Source: Bradyrhizobium sp. WSM3983 (GTDB lineage: Bacteria > Pseudomonadota > Alphaproteobacteria > Rhizobiales > Xanthobacteraceae). From it: a stretch of DNA of 64,000 bases. Each line of letters starts with the position of its first letter. Position 1 is the stretch's first letter. Below are positions 52,174 through 60,150 of this stretch, piece after piece. Where the stretch lies: positions 40,542 to 104,541 of the forward strand of contig NZ_AXAY01000033.1 of assembly GCF_000473045.1 (NCBI RefSeq), in the 5' to 3' direction. The notes under the pieces were generated by a model that made no database searches, had not been told where the DNA came from, and worked only from the letters and a program-made list of their open reading frames with translations. Made by a program: the position numbers and the translations under genes.

Positions 52174-53157
52174 TCAGTCCAAGTTACGGCGATAGTTGCT
52201 CGGGCTCTGGCCGGTCAGTCTGTGAAATGCGGCGGTGAATGTGCTGGTTTCGCTGAAGCCCACCTCAAAAGCGATCGCGGTGATGGACAGCTCGCGATTC
52301 GCCAATAGCTGTTTGGCTCGTTCAATTCGGCGACAGGCATGATATTTGTGTGGCGGCACACCGAAGGACTGCTTGAACGACCTGGAGAAATGCCAAGGGC
52401 TTAGCCGCGCCAGTTCGGCCAGGGTTCCAAGCGGGATGTCATCAGCAACATGCTCCTCGATATAGGCGGCCACTTGCTTGCGCTGCCAGCTCGCAAGGCC
52501 GCCACGAGTGACTGTTTCGCGGAGTGCGGCGTCGCCGTTAATGCGTACGAGTTCATGCGTCAGCAAAGTTCCGAGGGCTTCGGCGTATTGCCGAAGCATC
52601 GCGCCCGGGTTTTCGACCTGCGATTTGAGCTTGAGAGCAGTCTGCCAGAGATCGTGATCGCAAAAGAACAGCCGCGGCCTGAATTCGATCTCGCCAAACC
52701 GCAGCACGGGATCGGCAAGAGGTCCGCGCGGATCGATGTAGAAATAAGTTGTGCGGTTTAGCGTCCGCGGTTTCTGCGACCCGCGAAAGTCACGACCAGC
52801 GGGAACGAAGGTCAGCTTGCCCGTGAAATTGCGCAAGCTCGACCGCGGCAGGCCTTCAACAAACGTCTCACCGTCGTGGCGCTCCGCGAGTTCCGCGGCA
52901 ATAAGCAGATGGCAGGGAGCCCGGAATCGATACTCAAACGGATTGTGCCGCATGATCTCTACCGTTTCCACGATCAAGCCTGACCATGCTGCGGAACGGC
53001 GCCTCACAATCTCTGATGGCGAGTAGTTCACCATCGAGCGATTTTCAAAATTCGGATGCACCCGTGCCGGCGGATGATATTCGCTGATCGGAGGCGCAGG
53101 AGTTCGAAAAAGCGGAGCGGTTTGATTGAAGGTCGCTTCGGCAGAACGGGCCATCAT
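52174..53157 (-). CDS. AraC-family transcriptional regulator
   Basis: 327 residues. The N-terminal ~220 residues form a sensor region of unknown ligand. The C-terminal AraC domain has two helix-turn-helix units: IPLGTLAELARLSPWHFSRS with FKQSFGVPPHKYHACRRIER, and ITAIAFEVGFSETSTFTAAF with HRLTGQSPSNYRR. It is upstream of katA on the same strand. It could control the catalase-aquaporin pair, but the ligand and targets are not seen. The first ATG is doubled (MM), so the start may be three bases later. Confidence 0.88.
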   Translation of the reverse strand: MMARSAEATFNQTAPLFRTPAPPISEYHPPARVHPNFENRSMVNYSPSEIVRRRSAAWSGLIVETVEIMRHNPFEYRFRAPCHLLIAAELAERHDGETFVEGLPRSSLRNFTGKLTFVPAGRDFRGSQKPRTLNRTTYFYIDPRGPLADPVLRFGEIEFRPRLFFCDHDLWQTALKLKSQVENPGAMLRQYAEALGTLLTHELVRINGDAALRETVTRGGLASWQRKQVAAYIEEHVADDIPLGTLAELARLSPWHFSRSFKQSFGVPPHKYHACRRIERAKQLLANRELSITAIAFEVGFSETSTFTAAFHRLTGQSPSNYRRNLD

Positions 53158-53654
53158 TCAATCTCGTTCGTTGTTATGTATGCTCGCTTTCCTCCCTGGA
53201 CGTTTCTGCTTTGAGCCTGCGCCGTCTACGAGCTGAGCTAAGTTCACGACATATGGCGATCGCGACAACGGACAAGACGCACGGCCTGCCACTCTCACGC
53301 CGAGTTGAGGCTCGACCGTCACGATGACTTGAACCGCAAAGCGAGGCGGATTGACCGCTCGTTCGGCCGTGGGGCCGCAGCTCCGATCTCGCCAGTCCTG
53401 CGCGCCGGACAAGAGAACGAACCCCGCCGATTTCTACGCTGGGCTACGCTGCCGTCCTCTCGTAAGGAAATCGCGCTTTAGCTTCGCCCGGCCTTGGTTC
53501 AAATAAGGATGCGACGACCACGGGAACAAGCGCTGCGCCAGACGCGCGATCAAATAGTGAGGATTTGCAAGGAACAGAGTTAGCAATGTTCAGCGAGTAA
53601 CAATGTGGGGTAGAAAATCGCGAAAACGTTCTTCGTATCAATGGCTTGCGCCCA
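53158..53654. other. Region between AraC gene and tRNA-Leu
   Basis: No gene recognised; short frames on the minus strand (such as 53158-53412) lack domains and ribosome sites. 53617-53647 is the arm sequence shared with 49245-49275. This is the expected right end of the second integrated element, where an integrase gene would normally lie; none is detectable. Confidence 0.5.
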
Positions 53655-53739
53655 TGGTGCGCTCGGAGGGACTCGAACCCCCACGATTTTACTCACTGCC
53701 ACCTCAAGGCAGCGCGTCTACCAATTCCGCCACGAGCGC
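53655..53739 (-). tRNA. tRNA-Leu (anticodon GAG)
   Basis: Read on the minus strand it begins GCGCTCGTGGCGGAATTGGT and ends with a T-arm GGGGGTTCGAGTCCCTCC, acceptor CGAGCGC, discriminator A and encoded CCA. The 7-bp acceptor stem pairs fully, and the D-arm GGCGGAATTGGTAGACGC is typical of tRNA-Leu. The anticodon loop CTTGAGG gives GAG. A long variable arm (class II) is present. Its last 16 bases are duplicated at 42339 and 49283, so it appears to be an integration target. Confidence 0.95.
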
Positions 53740-53880
53740 TTTGGGGATGCCGGCTAAGGGCTTGAGGCCTGCCGGATCAACGGCGCCGATCTAACAAATC
53801 CATCAGTGGGGTACAAGCCTGCCGAAGCCCTGAATTCCACAAGCTTGGGAAGAAAATGTTCCGCCCCTGCCCGACCGACC

Positions 53881-54207
53881 CTACCGGGTCCCGGGCGTGC
53901 GCGGCAGCATCTGCTTGACCTCGACCGCGATCCGGTTGCGGTCGACCAGCACGACGCCGGAGGCCACCGGCAGATTGTTGGCCAGAACCTTGACCTCATC
54001 GGCCTCAGTTGCGTCCAGCTCGATGATGGCGCCGCGGGAAAGACGCAATACTTGATGGATCGGCATGGTGGTCGTCCCGAGGACGACCATGAGATCCACG
54101 GTGACTTTGTCGAGTGTGGGCACTGTCAGAACCGCCGCAACCTGGGACTCAACGCCAAAGGACTTGGCATTTGCGCCTGCGATCATCACCACGTTATAGT
54201 TAGGCAA
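53881..54207 (-). CDS. fliN: Flagellar motor switch protein FliN (short form)
   Basis: 108 residues. The C-terminal SpoA domain is clear: VTVDLMVVLGTTTMPIHQVL, LSRGAIIELDATEADEVKVL, ANNLPVASGVVLVDRNRIAV. FliN forms part of the cytoplasmic C-ring with FliG and FliM. The start shown is a TTG that overlaps the lipB start on the opposite strand; a start slightly inside is possible. No other flagellar genes are in the window, so this copy is isolated here. Confidence 0.87.
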   Translation of the reverse strand: MPNYNVVMIAGANAKSFGVESQVAAVLTVPTLDKVTVDLMVVLGTTTMPIHQVLRLSRGAIIELDATEADEVKVLANNLPVASGVVLVDRNRIAVEVKQMLPRTPGTR

Positions 54208-54956
54208 TGGTTAATTCGCCTCAAAGCCCCCGCCAAAACAAGCGCCAAGAGCTCGATTTGACGCCGTTTTCCGCCTCAGGCGGCGAGCCCGTCGCGTGGC
54301 GAATCTCGGACGCTCCGGTGCCCTATCCGGTGGCGGTGGCCGCCATGGAGGCCCGCGTCGCCGCCATTGCGGCGGGCGAGGCACCCGAGCTGGTCTGGCT
54401 GCTCGAACACCCCCCGCTCTACACCTCCGGAACCTCGGGCAAGGACTCCGACCTGCTCGATCCCCGATTCCCGACCTTTGCCTCCGGGCGCGGCGGCCAG
54501 CTCACCTATCACGGTCCGGGCCAGCGGGTGGCCTACATCATGCTCGACCTCAAGCGCCGCCGGCCGGACGTGCGGGCCTATGTCGCAAGCCTGGAGGAAC
54601 TGATCCTGAAGACGCTCGCCGCCTTCAATGTCCGCGGCGAGCGGCGCGAGGACCGGGTCGGCGTCTGGGTGAAGCGCCCCGACAAGGGGCCTGAGCACGA
54701 GGACAAGATCGCGGCGATCGGCGTGCGGCTGAAGCGCTGGGTCTCGTTCCACGGCATCGCCATCAATGTCGAGCCGGAGCTTTCGCATTTCGCCGGCATC
54801 GTCCCCTGCGGCGTTGCCGATCCCCGCTACGGCGTGACCTCGCTGGTCGATCTCGGCCAGTTGGTGACCCTGGCCGACGTCGACGTCGCGCTTCGGCAGG
54901 CTTTTGAAGAGCTGTTCGGGCCGACCCGCGCCCTGCTGCCGGAAGCAGCCACCTGA
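54207..54956 (+). CDS. lipB: Lipoyl(octanoyl) transferase LipB
   Basis: 249 residues. It transfers octanoyl from acyl carrier protein to lipoyl domains, the first step of endogenous lipoate synthesis. Family motifs are complete: LLEHPPLYTSGTSGKDSDLL, RGGQLTYHGPGQRVAYIMLD, catalytic Lys167 in EDKIAAIGVRLKRWVSFHG and catalytic Cys201 in GIVPCGVADPRYGVTSL. The N-terminal ~25 residues are extra, so an internal start is possible. Divergent from fliN with overlapping start codons. Confidence 0.96.
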   Translation: MVNSPQSPRQNKRQELDLTPFSASGGEPVAWRISDAPVPYPVAVAAMEARVAAIAAGEAPELVWLLEHPPLYTSGTSGKDSDLLDPRFPTFASGRGGQLTYHGPGQRVAYIMLDLKRRRPDVRAYVASLEELILKTLAAFNVRGERREDRVGVWVKRPDKGPEHEDKIAAIGVRLKRWVSFHGIAINVEPELSHFAGIVPCGVADPRYGVTSLVDLGQLVTLADVDVALRQAFEELFGPTRALLPEAAT

Positions 54957-55154
54957 CGCATTCCTGCTGGAGACGCGCTGCGCGCGTTCTCCATCGGCGC
55001 GGAATCGGTTACACTTGTTTCAGGTGCCGCCCACGCCTCCCCCCTCCGCCGGGAAAGCAGACCTCATGCCGGGCGACTAAACCATCGGACCGACTGTTCG
55101 AGCGCCAGGCATAAGGAGGGATTGCGTTTCAGCTCGCAATGGGAGGTTTTGACG

Positions 55155-55868
55155 ATGAGATTGTCCGCCCCGATCTATCATCTGAAGCGAAAAGCGAAGC
55201 GCCTGTCCCGCGACGAAGGCATCCCGCTCCACGACGCGCTTGACCGCATCGCCACGACGGAAGGGTTTTCCGCCTGGAGCTTGCTGGCGGCGAAAGCTGC
55301 CGCACTGACGCCGGCCAACAGGCTGTTTCCGCAATTCAGGCCGGGCGACCTCGTGCTGGTCGGCGCACGCCCCGGTCAGGGCAAAACGTTGATGAGCCTC
55401 GAGCTTGCCGTGGAGGCCATGAAGTCCGGCGATCGTGCGGCATTCTTCTCACTCGAATACACCGAGAAAGACGTGCTGGACCGCTTGCGTGCGATTGGCG
55501 TGGAGCCGGCGGAGTTCGACAAACTCTTCGAGGTTGATTGCTCCGACGCCATCAGCGCCGACTACATCGTCAAGCAAATGGCCGCGGCCCCCCGCGGCAC
55601 GGTCGTGGTGATCGACTATCTGCAACTGCTTGACCAGAGGCGGGAAAACCCCGACCTGACCGTTCAGGTGCGCGCGCTAAAATCCTTCGCGCGCGACAAG
55701 GGGCTGATCGTCGTCTTCATCTCGCAGATCGATCGATCCTATGACTCCTCCGTCAAGCCCTGCCCCGATCTCAGCGATGTCAGGCTGCCGAACCCGCTGG
55801 ACCTGAAACTGTTCGACAAGACGTGCTTCATGAACAATTCCGAGGTTCAGCTCCGCGCGGCGAGCTGA
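55155..55868 (+). CDS. Solo DnaB-like RecA-fold ATPase domain protein
   Basis: 237 residues matching only the C-terminal helicase domain of DnaB. Walker A is LVGARPGQGKTLMSLELA, then AFFSLEYTEKDVLDRL, Walker B is VVVIDYLQLLDQ, and sensor-like VVFISQIDRSYDSS is followed by PDLSDVRLPNPLDLKLFDK. The DnaB N-terminal domain is missing, as is the RESGxIEQDAD arginine-finger region. A short helical N-terminus (IYHLKRKAKRLSRDEGIPLH, DALDRIATTEGFSAWSLLA) replaces it. ATG 55155 follows GGGAGG and is chosen. The helicase role is unlikely; function unknown. Confidence 0.78.
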   Translation: MRLSAPIYHLKRKAKRLSRDEGIPLHDALDRIATTEGFSAWSLLAAKAAALTPANRLFPQFRPGDLVLVGARPGQGKTLMSLELAVEAMKSGDRAAFFSLEYTEKDVLDRLRAIGVEPAEFDKLFEVDCSDAISADYIVKQMAAAPRGTVVVIDYLQLLDQRRENPDLTVQVRALKSFARDKGLIVVFISQIDRSYDSSVKPCPDLSDVRLPNPLDLKLFDKTCFMNNSEVQLRAAS

Positions 55869-55912
55869 CGACAAGAGCCGCGGGTGAGATGCCTCACCCG
55901 CGGCTTGCAGCC

Positions 55913-56335
55913 TCACGCCGCAGCTAGCGACACTTCGAGCTTGCCGGCGATGTAGCGCCGCTCCTGGGTCAGGCCGCCAAAGCCATAAGCGTCGCCCTTG
56001 ACCTCGTCGACATGCAGATAGGTCTCGGGATGCAGCGGGCCCAAGATCTCGGCCATGCGCTTGAACATGGCGGCGAGATAAGCCGCCTTCTCGTCCTTGG
56101 TGTTGGTGCCCTCGGTGACGTGGATGTCGATCCAGTAGCTGGCAAGCTTTTGCTCGGCGAGCGACTTGCCGCCGGCGAACCAGTCACCCGCATCGACCGG
56201 CTTCACGATGATCGCGGTGACCTTGGGATCCTTGTGCAAGATTTTTGCGGTGAGCTCGGATACGGCATTGGCGATGTCGGCCTTCAGTGACGGCGACTGG
56301 CGCGACGAGGTGTAGGATACGGTGATCAGGGGCAT
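55913..56335 (-). CDS. Tautomerase-superfamily protein
   Basis: 140 residues starting MPLITVSYTSSRQSPSLKAD; the Pro directly after Met is the catalytic base of 4-oxalocrotonate-type tautomerases. Two beta-alpha-beta units are recognisable (ITVSY...IANAVSELTAKIL and YWIDIHVTEGT...AAYLAAMFKRMAEIL). It is longer than the 62-residue classical enzymes and matches the double-length members. The frame is open far upstream, but ATG 56335 fits the conserved N-terminus. It is divergent from a LysR gene, which probably regulates it. Confidence 0.82.
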   Translation of the reverse strand: MPLITVSYTSSRQSPSLKADIANAVSELTAKILHKDPKVTAIIVKPVDAGDWFAGGKSLAEQKLASYWIDIHVTEGTNTKDEKAAYLAAMFKRMAEILGPLHPETYLHVDEVKGDAYGFGGLTQERRYIAGKLEVSLAAA

Positions 56336-56446
56336 TGTCGTTCTCCTCAGGATGTCGCGCTGCTTGCGCGGCGTTGGCGAGAAGCTAGACCTCCCCTCCT
56401 CATTTTGGTATCTTATGTCTGTTGATACCAGTGATAACGATTCATA

Positions 56447-57301
56447 ATGACAGCCACACTCGACATCGCCACCGTCCAGGCCTTCCTGCTGGTCGCCGAC
56501 CTGCAGAGCTTTACACGCGCCGCCGAGGCGCTGGGCACGACGCAAGCCGCGGTCAGCCTCAAGCTGCAGCGGCTGGAGACATTGCTGGGCAAACGCCTCG
56601 TCGAGCGCTCGCCGCGCGCGGTCCGGCTCACCGCCGACGGCGCCAGCTTCCTCGATCGTGCCCGCGCGCTGATGGCGGCGCATGACCGCGCGCTGTCGGG
56701 CGAGGCACCGGCCGCACAGTCGCTCTCGCTCGGCATCTCCGATCACGCCGCAGGCCCTGAACTGGTCCCGCTGCTGGAACGCCTGCACGCGATGTCGTCG
56801 AACCTTACACTTGCCGTTACCATCGGCTTCTCGCGCGAATTGCAGGATACTTATGACGCAGGCCAGTTGGACGCAGTGATCGTCCGTCAGGAAGGCAGCC
56901 GCCGCGGCGGCGAGAAGCTGACGGAGGACGAATTCGGCTGGTTCGCGTCGCGACGCCTAGCTCTGCCGAAGGGCGAAGCACTGCCGCTTGCGACGCTCGC
57001 CCCTCCCTGCGGCGTCCGGGCGATTGCCGTGCGCGCGCTCGACAAGGCCGGCCTCACCTGGAGCGAGCGCTTCGTTGGCGGCGGTGTCACCGCGGTGGTC
57101 GCAGCCGCACTTGCCGGACTTGCGATCACGCCGCTGGCGCGACGGATCGCGCCTCCCGGGTTGGTCGATATCGGACCCGCGCACAAGCTGCCGAAACTCG
57201 GCAGCTCGAAGGTGATGCTGCATTCGAAGGTCAGCGATCCCGCCAAGCTGGCGGCGTTGCGTGCGGTGGTAGCGACGTTCCGGAACGTAGCCGCCACCTG
57301 A
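56447..57301 (+). CDS. LysR-family transcriptional regulator
   Basis: 284 residues. The winged helix is TVQAFLLVADLQSFTRAAEA then LGTTQAAVSLKLQRLETLLG. The effector domain starts around residue 90 (LSLGISDHAAGPELVPLLER). Divergent from the tautomerase gene with a 111-base promoter region, the usual LysR arrangement, so that gene is the likely target. Its stop is 4 bases from the convergent TIGR01777 gene. Confidence 0.9.
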   Translation: MTATLDIATVQAFLLVADLQSFTRAAEALGTTQAAVSLKLQRLETLLGKRLVERSPRAVRLTADGASFLDRARALMAAHDRALSGEAPAAQSLSLGISDHAAGPELVPLLERLHAMSSNLTLAVTIGFSRELQDTYDAGQLDAVIVRQEGSRRGGEKLTEDEFGWFASRRLALPKGEALPLATLAPPCGVRAIAVRALDKAGLTWSERFVGGGVTAVVAAALAGLAITPLARRIAPPGLVDIGPAHKLPKLGSSKVMLHSKVSDPAKLAALRAVVATFRNVAAT

Positions 57302-57305
57302 AGCC

Positions 57306-58742
57306 TCACAGGATCGCCTCGAACGCACTGCGCAGCGTCTCGTGCCGAAAGACAAAACCGCGGCTCAGCGCCTTGTTCGGCAATACGCGCTGACCGCCGA
57401 GCAGGAGCTCGTCGGCGAAGCCGCCGCCGATCCGGCGCAACAAACCGCCGGGAATGCGGAACACCGCGGGCCGATGCAGACGGCGGCCGAGCTCTTCGGT
57501 GAACTTTGCGTTGGTGACAGGGATCGGCGCGGTGGCGTTGACGGGCCCGCTGAGATCGGGCGTCGCCATCACATAGGCGATCAGCCGAATGAGATCGTCG
57601 CGCTCGATCCAGGACATCCACTGCCGGCCAGTGCCGATGGGACCGCCGAGGCCGAACTCGAACGGCGTCAGCATGCGCGTGATGAAGCCGCCTTCCGTGC
57701 CGAGCACGAGGCCGATGCGCAAATTGACCACGCGGACGCCAAGCTCCTCCGCCGGCCGAGCCGCCTTCTCCCAGGCTGCGCAGAGCTCATGGCTGAAGCA
57801 GGCGTGCGACTTGGCCGATTCCGTCAGCACCTGGTCGGCCCACAGGCCATACCAACCGATCGCCGAGCCGCTGATGAGCACCTCGGGCTTGCGCTCGCGC
57901 CGCGCGATCAGCTTGACGACCTCGCTGGTCATGTCGATGCGCGAGCCAAGAATCTTCGCGCGCTTCGCCTCGGTCCAGAGGGCGTTGCCGATCGGCTCGC
58001 CGGCGAGATTGACGATGGCGTCGATTGGCGTGTCCGCGGCAAGCTGATCGAGGCTGGTGATCAGCGTGACCGGTGGCGGCAGCATCTCCGCCTTCACGGG
58101 GTTGCGAATGAGCGCGATGACGTGATGCCCTGCGCCGCTGAGGCTCGCCGCAAGGCGGCTGCCGATGAATCCGGTCGCACCTGTGATCAGCACAGTCTTA
58201 CGGCCGGAGATCTTCTCGACAAGCCCGTCTGCGGGAACGCTCTTCATGCGGCCGAGCCGGCGCATCGCGGCAAAATCCCTGACGCCGCAGAGCGCAGCTC
58301 CAACCGCGCAGGCGCTCGCGGCGAGGCTGCGCAGGCCCTGATACACGACCGTCACGCCAAAGGGCTGCATAGCCCAATTGATCAGCACCGGCAACAGCAG
58401 TACCAGGATGGCGCCGTAGTTGATCGCCAGCAGCGTGTGGTTGATCCGCTCGCTCGGCGGCAGCTTTCGGCTGAGATCCTCCTCGACGAAATCCATCAGC
58501 GTGATGACGATCTCGGCGACCAGGACAGCGACGATCAGCAGCGCCAGCATGCCATAGACCTCCAGCCAGCCGAGCAGCAGGAACAGCAGCGCATAGAGCA
58601 TGTTGCGGATGCCGTGCAGCTTCAGCTCGAAACGCTGCGACGGGCGCCAGGCCAGGCGCTCGGTGAACTCATGGTGATAAAAGGTGTCGAACACGCCCAT
58701 CACAATCTGGATGGCGATGAGCGTCCACAAGAGCGGCGTCAT
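57306..58742 (-). CDS. TIGR01777-type SDR epimerase fused to membrane domain
   Basis: 478 residues. The N-terminal ~170 residues are a DoxX-like/DUF membrane region of about four helices (PLLWTLIAIQIVMGVFDTFY, ALLFLLLGWLEVYGMLALLI). The C-terminal part is an extended short-chain dehydrogenase of the YfcH/TIGR01777 family: VLITGATGFIGSRLAASLSG (NAD(P)-binding), DAIVNLAGEPIGNALWTEAK, SGSAIGWYG. ATG 58742 overlaps the DUF4166 stop by 4 bases and is chosen over upstream frames. The reaction is unknown. Confidence 0.88.
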   Translation of the reverse strand: MTPLLWTLIAIQIVMGVFDTFYHHEFTERLAWRPSQRFELKLHGIRNMLYALLFLLLGWLEVYGMLALLIVAVLVAEIVITLMDFVEEDLSRKLPPSERINHTLLAINYGAILVLLLPVLINWAMQPFGVTVVYQGLRSLAASACAVGAALCGVRDFAAMRRLGRMKSVPADGLVEKISGRKTVLITGATGFIGSRLAASLSGAGHHVIALIRNPVKAEMLPPPVTLITSLDQLAADTPIDAIVNLAGEPIGNALWTEAKRAKILGSRIDMTSEVVKLIARRERKPEVLISGSAIGWYGLWADQVLTESAKSHACFSHELCAAWEKAARPAEELGVRVVNLRIGLVLGTEGGFITRMLTPFEFGLGGPIGTGRQWMSWIERDDLIRLIAYVMATPDLSGPVNATAPIPVTNAKFTEELGRRLHRPAVFRIPGGLLRRIGGGFADELLLGGQRVLPNKALSRGFVFRHETLRSAFEAIL

Positions 58743-59422
58743 GACACGGCCTCCCTGAACACGGCGGACTGGCGGATCAGCGCGCCGTAACGCGGATGAA
58801 TGACATCGAGGGTGAAGCGGAACGCGCCCTCGCCGAGATCGGAATGCGTCACCGTGAGATCGCCCGGCGCGAGCCACTGCGGCAGCGGGATCCAGAGCCG
58901 TCCCAACTGGAGGCCGTAACCAGCGCTGCGGAAGGTCAGCGTCTCGCCCTCGACGGCGATCCGGAGCGCCATGGAGACGCCGAAGCCGACATACTCTTCG
59001 AGTCCGGTTGGACCGGCGAAGCGTTTGGCGGAGGCGAAGCGTTTGGCGGAATGGATCACTTGCGGAAAGCCGCGCTTGCGCGCGCTGATGCGGGTCCAAG
59101 TCTGGCCGCCGGTCGCGCCGTCCTCGGTAACAGTCACGATCATGGGCACGCCGGTGTCGCGTCCGGTCGGCAGCGGGCCGCCGATCAGGCGAGCGGCCTG
59201 CGCGAACCACCAGCCGATGTCGCTGAAGCCGACCTCCTCGACCACGCCGACATAGACAACACTGTCACCGTCAGCGACGCGCTTGGAGAAGCGCCGCCAG
59301 GTCGCGAGCGGCAGCCGGCCCCAATCCTCGTCCGACAGCAGCGCGCGGAAGCGGCGGTCGTCGAGCAGCTTGATGTGAGCGGAGGTTGGTGCGTTGGAGC
59401 CTGATAATCTCGCCGACGTCAT
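58739..59422 (-). CDS. DUF4166 domain protein
   Basis: 227 residues of the DUF4166 family, which is often beside or fused to TIGR01777 epimerases. Landmarks are FRALLSDEDWGRLPLATWRR, TWTRISARKRGFPQVIHSAK and HPRYGALIRQSAVFREA. It carries a perfect 18-bp tandem duplication (59015-59032 and 59033-59050) that doubles six residues and keeps frame (SAKRFASAKRFA). ATG 59422 follows GAGGAGG. It is translated with the downstream epimerase gene (4-base overlap). Confidence 0.85.
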   Translation of the reverse strand: MTSARLSGSNAPTSAHIKLLDDRRFRALLSDEDWGRLPLATWRRFSKRVADGDSVVYVGVVEEVGFSDIGWWFAQAARLIGGPLPTGRDTGVPMIVTVTEDGATGGQTWTRISARKRGFPQVIHSAKRFASAKRFAGPTGLEEYVGFGVSMALRIAVEGETLTFRSAGYGLQLGRLWIPLPQWLAPGDLTVTHSDLGEGAFRFTLDVIHPRYGALIRQSAVFREAVS

Positions 59423-59438
59423 CGCAACCTCCTCACCA

Positions 59439-59999
59439 CTATTTGGCCTTGCCCAACGGCAGCAGGTTGGCGATCTTCTCGCCAAGCCGCATCAAGGCGA
59501 CCAGCCGCGGCCGCGGCACCTTCAGCATCTGCATGAACCAGTGGTCGGCGAGCTCGGTGAAGGCGAGCATCTCCTTCAGCCGTTTGCTCGCGACCGGATT
59601 GACGGTCGGATCCTCAGCGGCATCGGACACGCAGGCCCGTAGCGCCGTGATCGCGGGATCGAGCTCCCGCTCCTTGCGACGCGCCGCGATCCGGGCCGCC
59701 ACCTCCCAGATGTCGGTCTCGGCTTCGTAATGGTCGCGGCGGTCGCCGAGGATCGGCACCCGGCGGATCAGGTTCCAGGCGAGCAGCTCCTTCAGCGAGT
59801 TGGAGACGTTCGAGCGCGCCATGCCGAGCGTATCGGCGATGTCCTCGGCCGTCATCGGCTCCTCGGCGAGATAGAGCAGCCCGTGGATCTGGCTGACCGA
59901 GCGATTGACGCCCCACTGATCCCCCATGTCGCCCCAATGCAGGATGAAGCGCTCGACGGCGGCAGGGAGTTTCTTCTTCTTTCCGGTTATTTCTGTCAT
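59439..59999 (-). CDS. GbsR/MarR-family transcriptional regulator
   Basis: 186 residues of the GbsR branch of MarR-type winged-helix regulators: VNRSVSQIHGLLYLAEEPMT, AEDIADTLGMARSNVSNSLK, ELLAWNLIRRVPILGDRRDH. It is the first gene of the DUF4166-epimerase operon (16 bases between genes). A perfect inverted repeat overlaps its own start codon, suggesting autorepression of the whole operon. Confidence 0.9.
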   Translation of the reverse strand: MTEITGKKKKLPAAVERFILHWGDMGDQWGVNRSVSQIHGLLYLAEEPMTAEDIADTLGMARSNVSNSLKELLAWNLIRRVPILGDRRDHYEAETDIWEVAARIAARRKERELDPAITALRACVSDAAEDPTVNPVASKRLKEMLAFTELADHWFMQMLKVPRPRLVALMRLGEKIANLLPLGKAK

Positions 60000-60008
60000 A
60001 ACAGAAAT
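59989..60008. promoter_or_regulatory. Palindromic operator overlapping the GbsR-family start
   Basis: ATTTCTGT (59989-59996), CATA, ACAGAAAT (60001-60008): a perfect 8-bp inverted repeat with 4-base centre. It covers the regulator's ATG (59997-59999 on the minus strand). This is the size and place expected of a MarR/GbsR autoregulatory operator; binding is inferred. Confidence 0.6.
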
Positions 60009-60150
60009 ATCTGATGGATGAGATTGCGTGTCAAGTGCCGCAATCGCCTTGCGCCCTGCATACCGTCCGCTCTATTTGCCTAAAAACGTCCCAGAGAACG
60101 GGAACCAAGCGCCATCTGTAGCGTTTGCTCCGGTCGAGGCGGGGTTCGGA

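Noticed and set aside
53603..53794. Plus-strand frame across the tRNA-Leu region
   Set aside because: It is the antisense reading of the tRNA gene, a well-known false ORF type.
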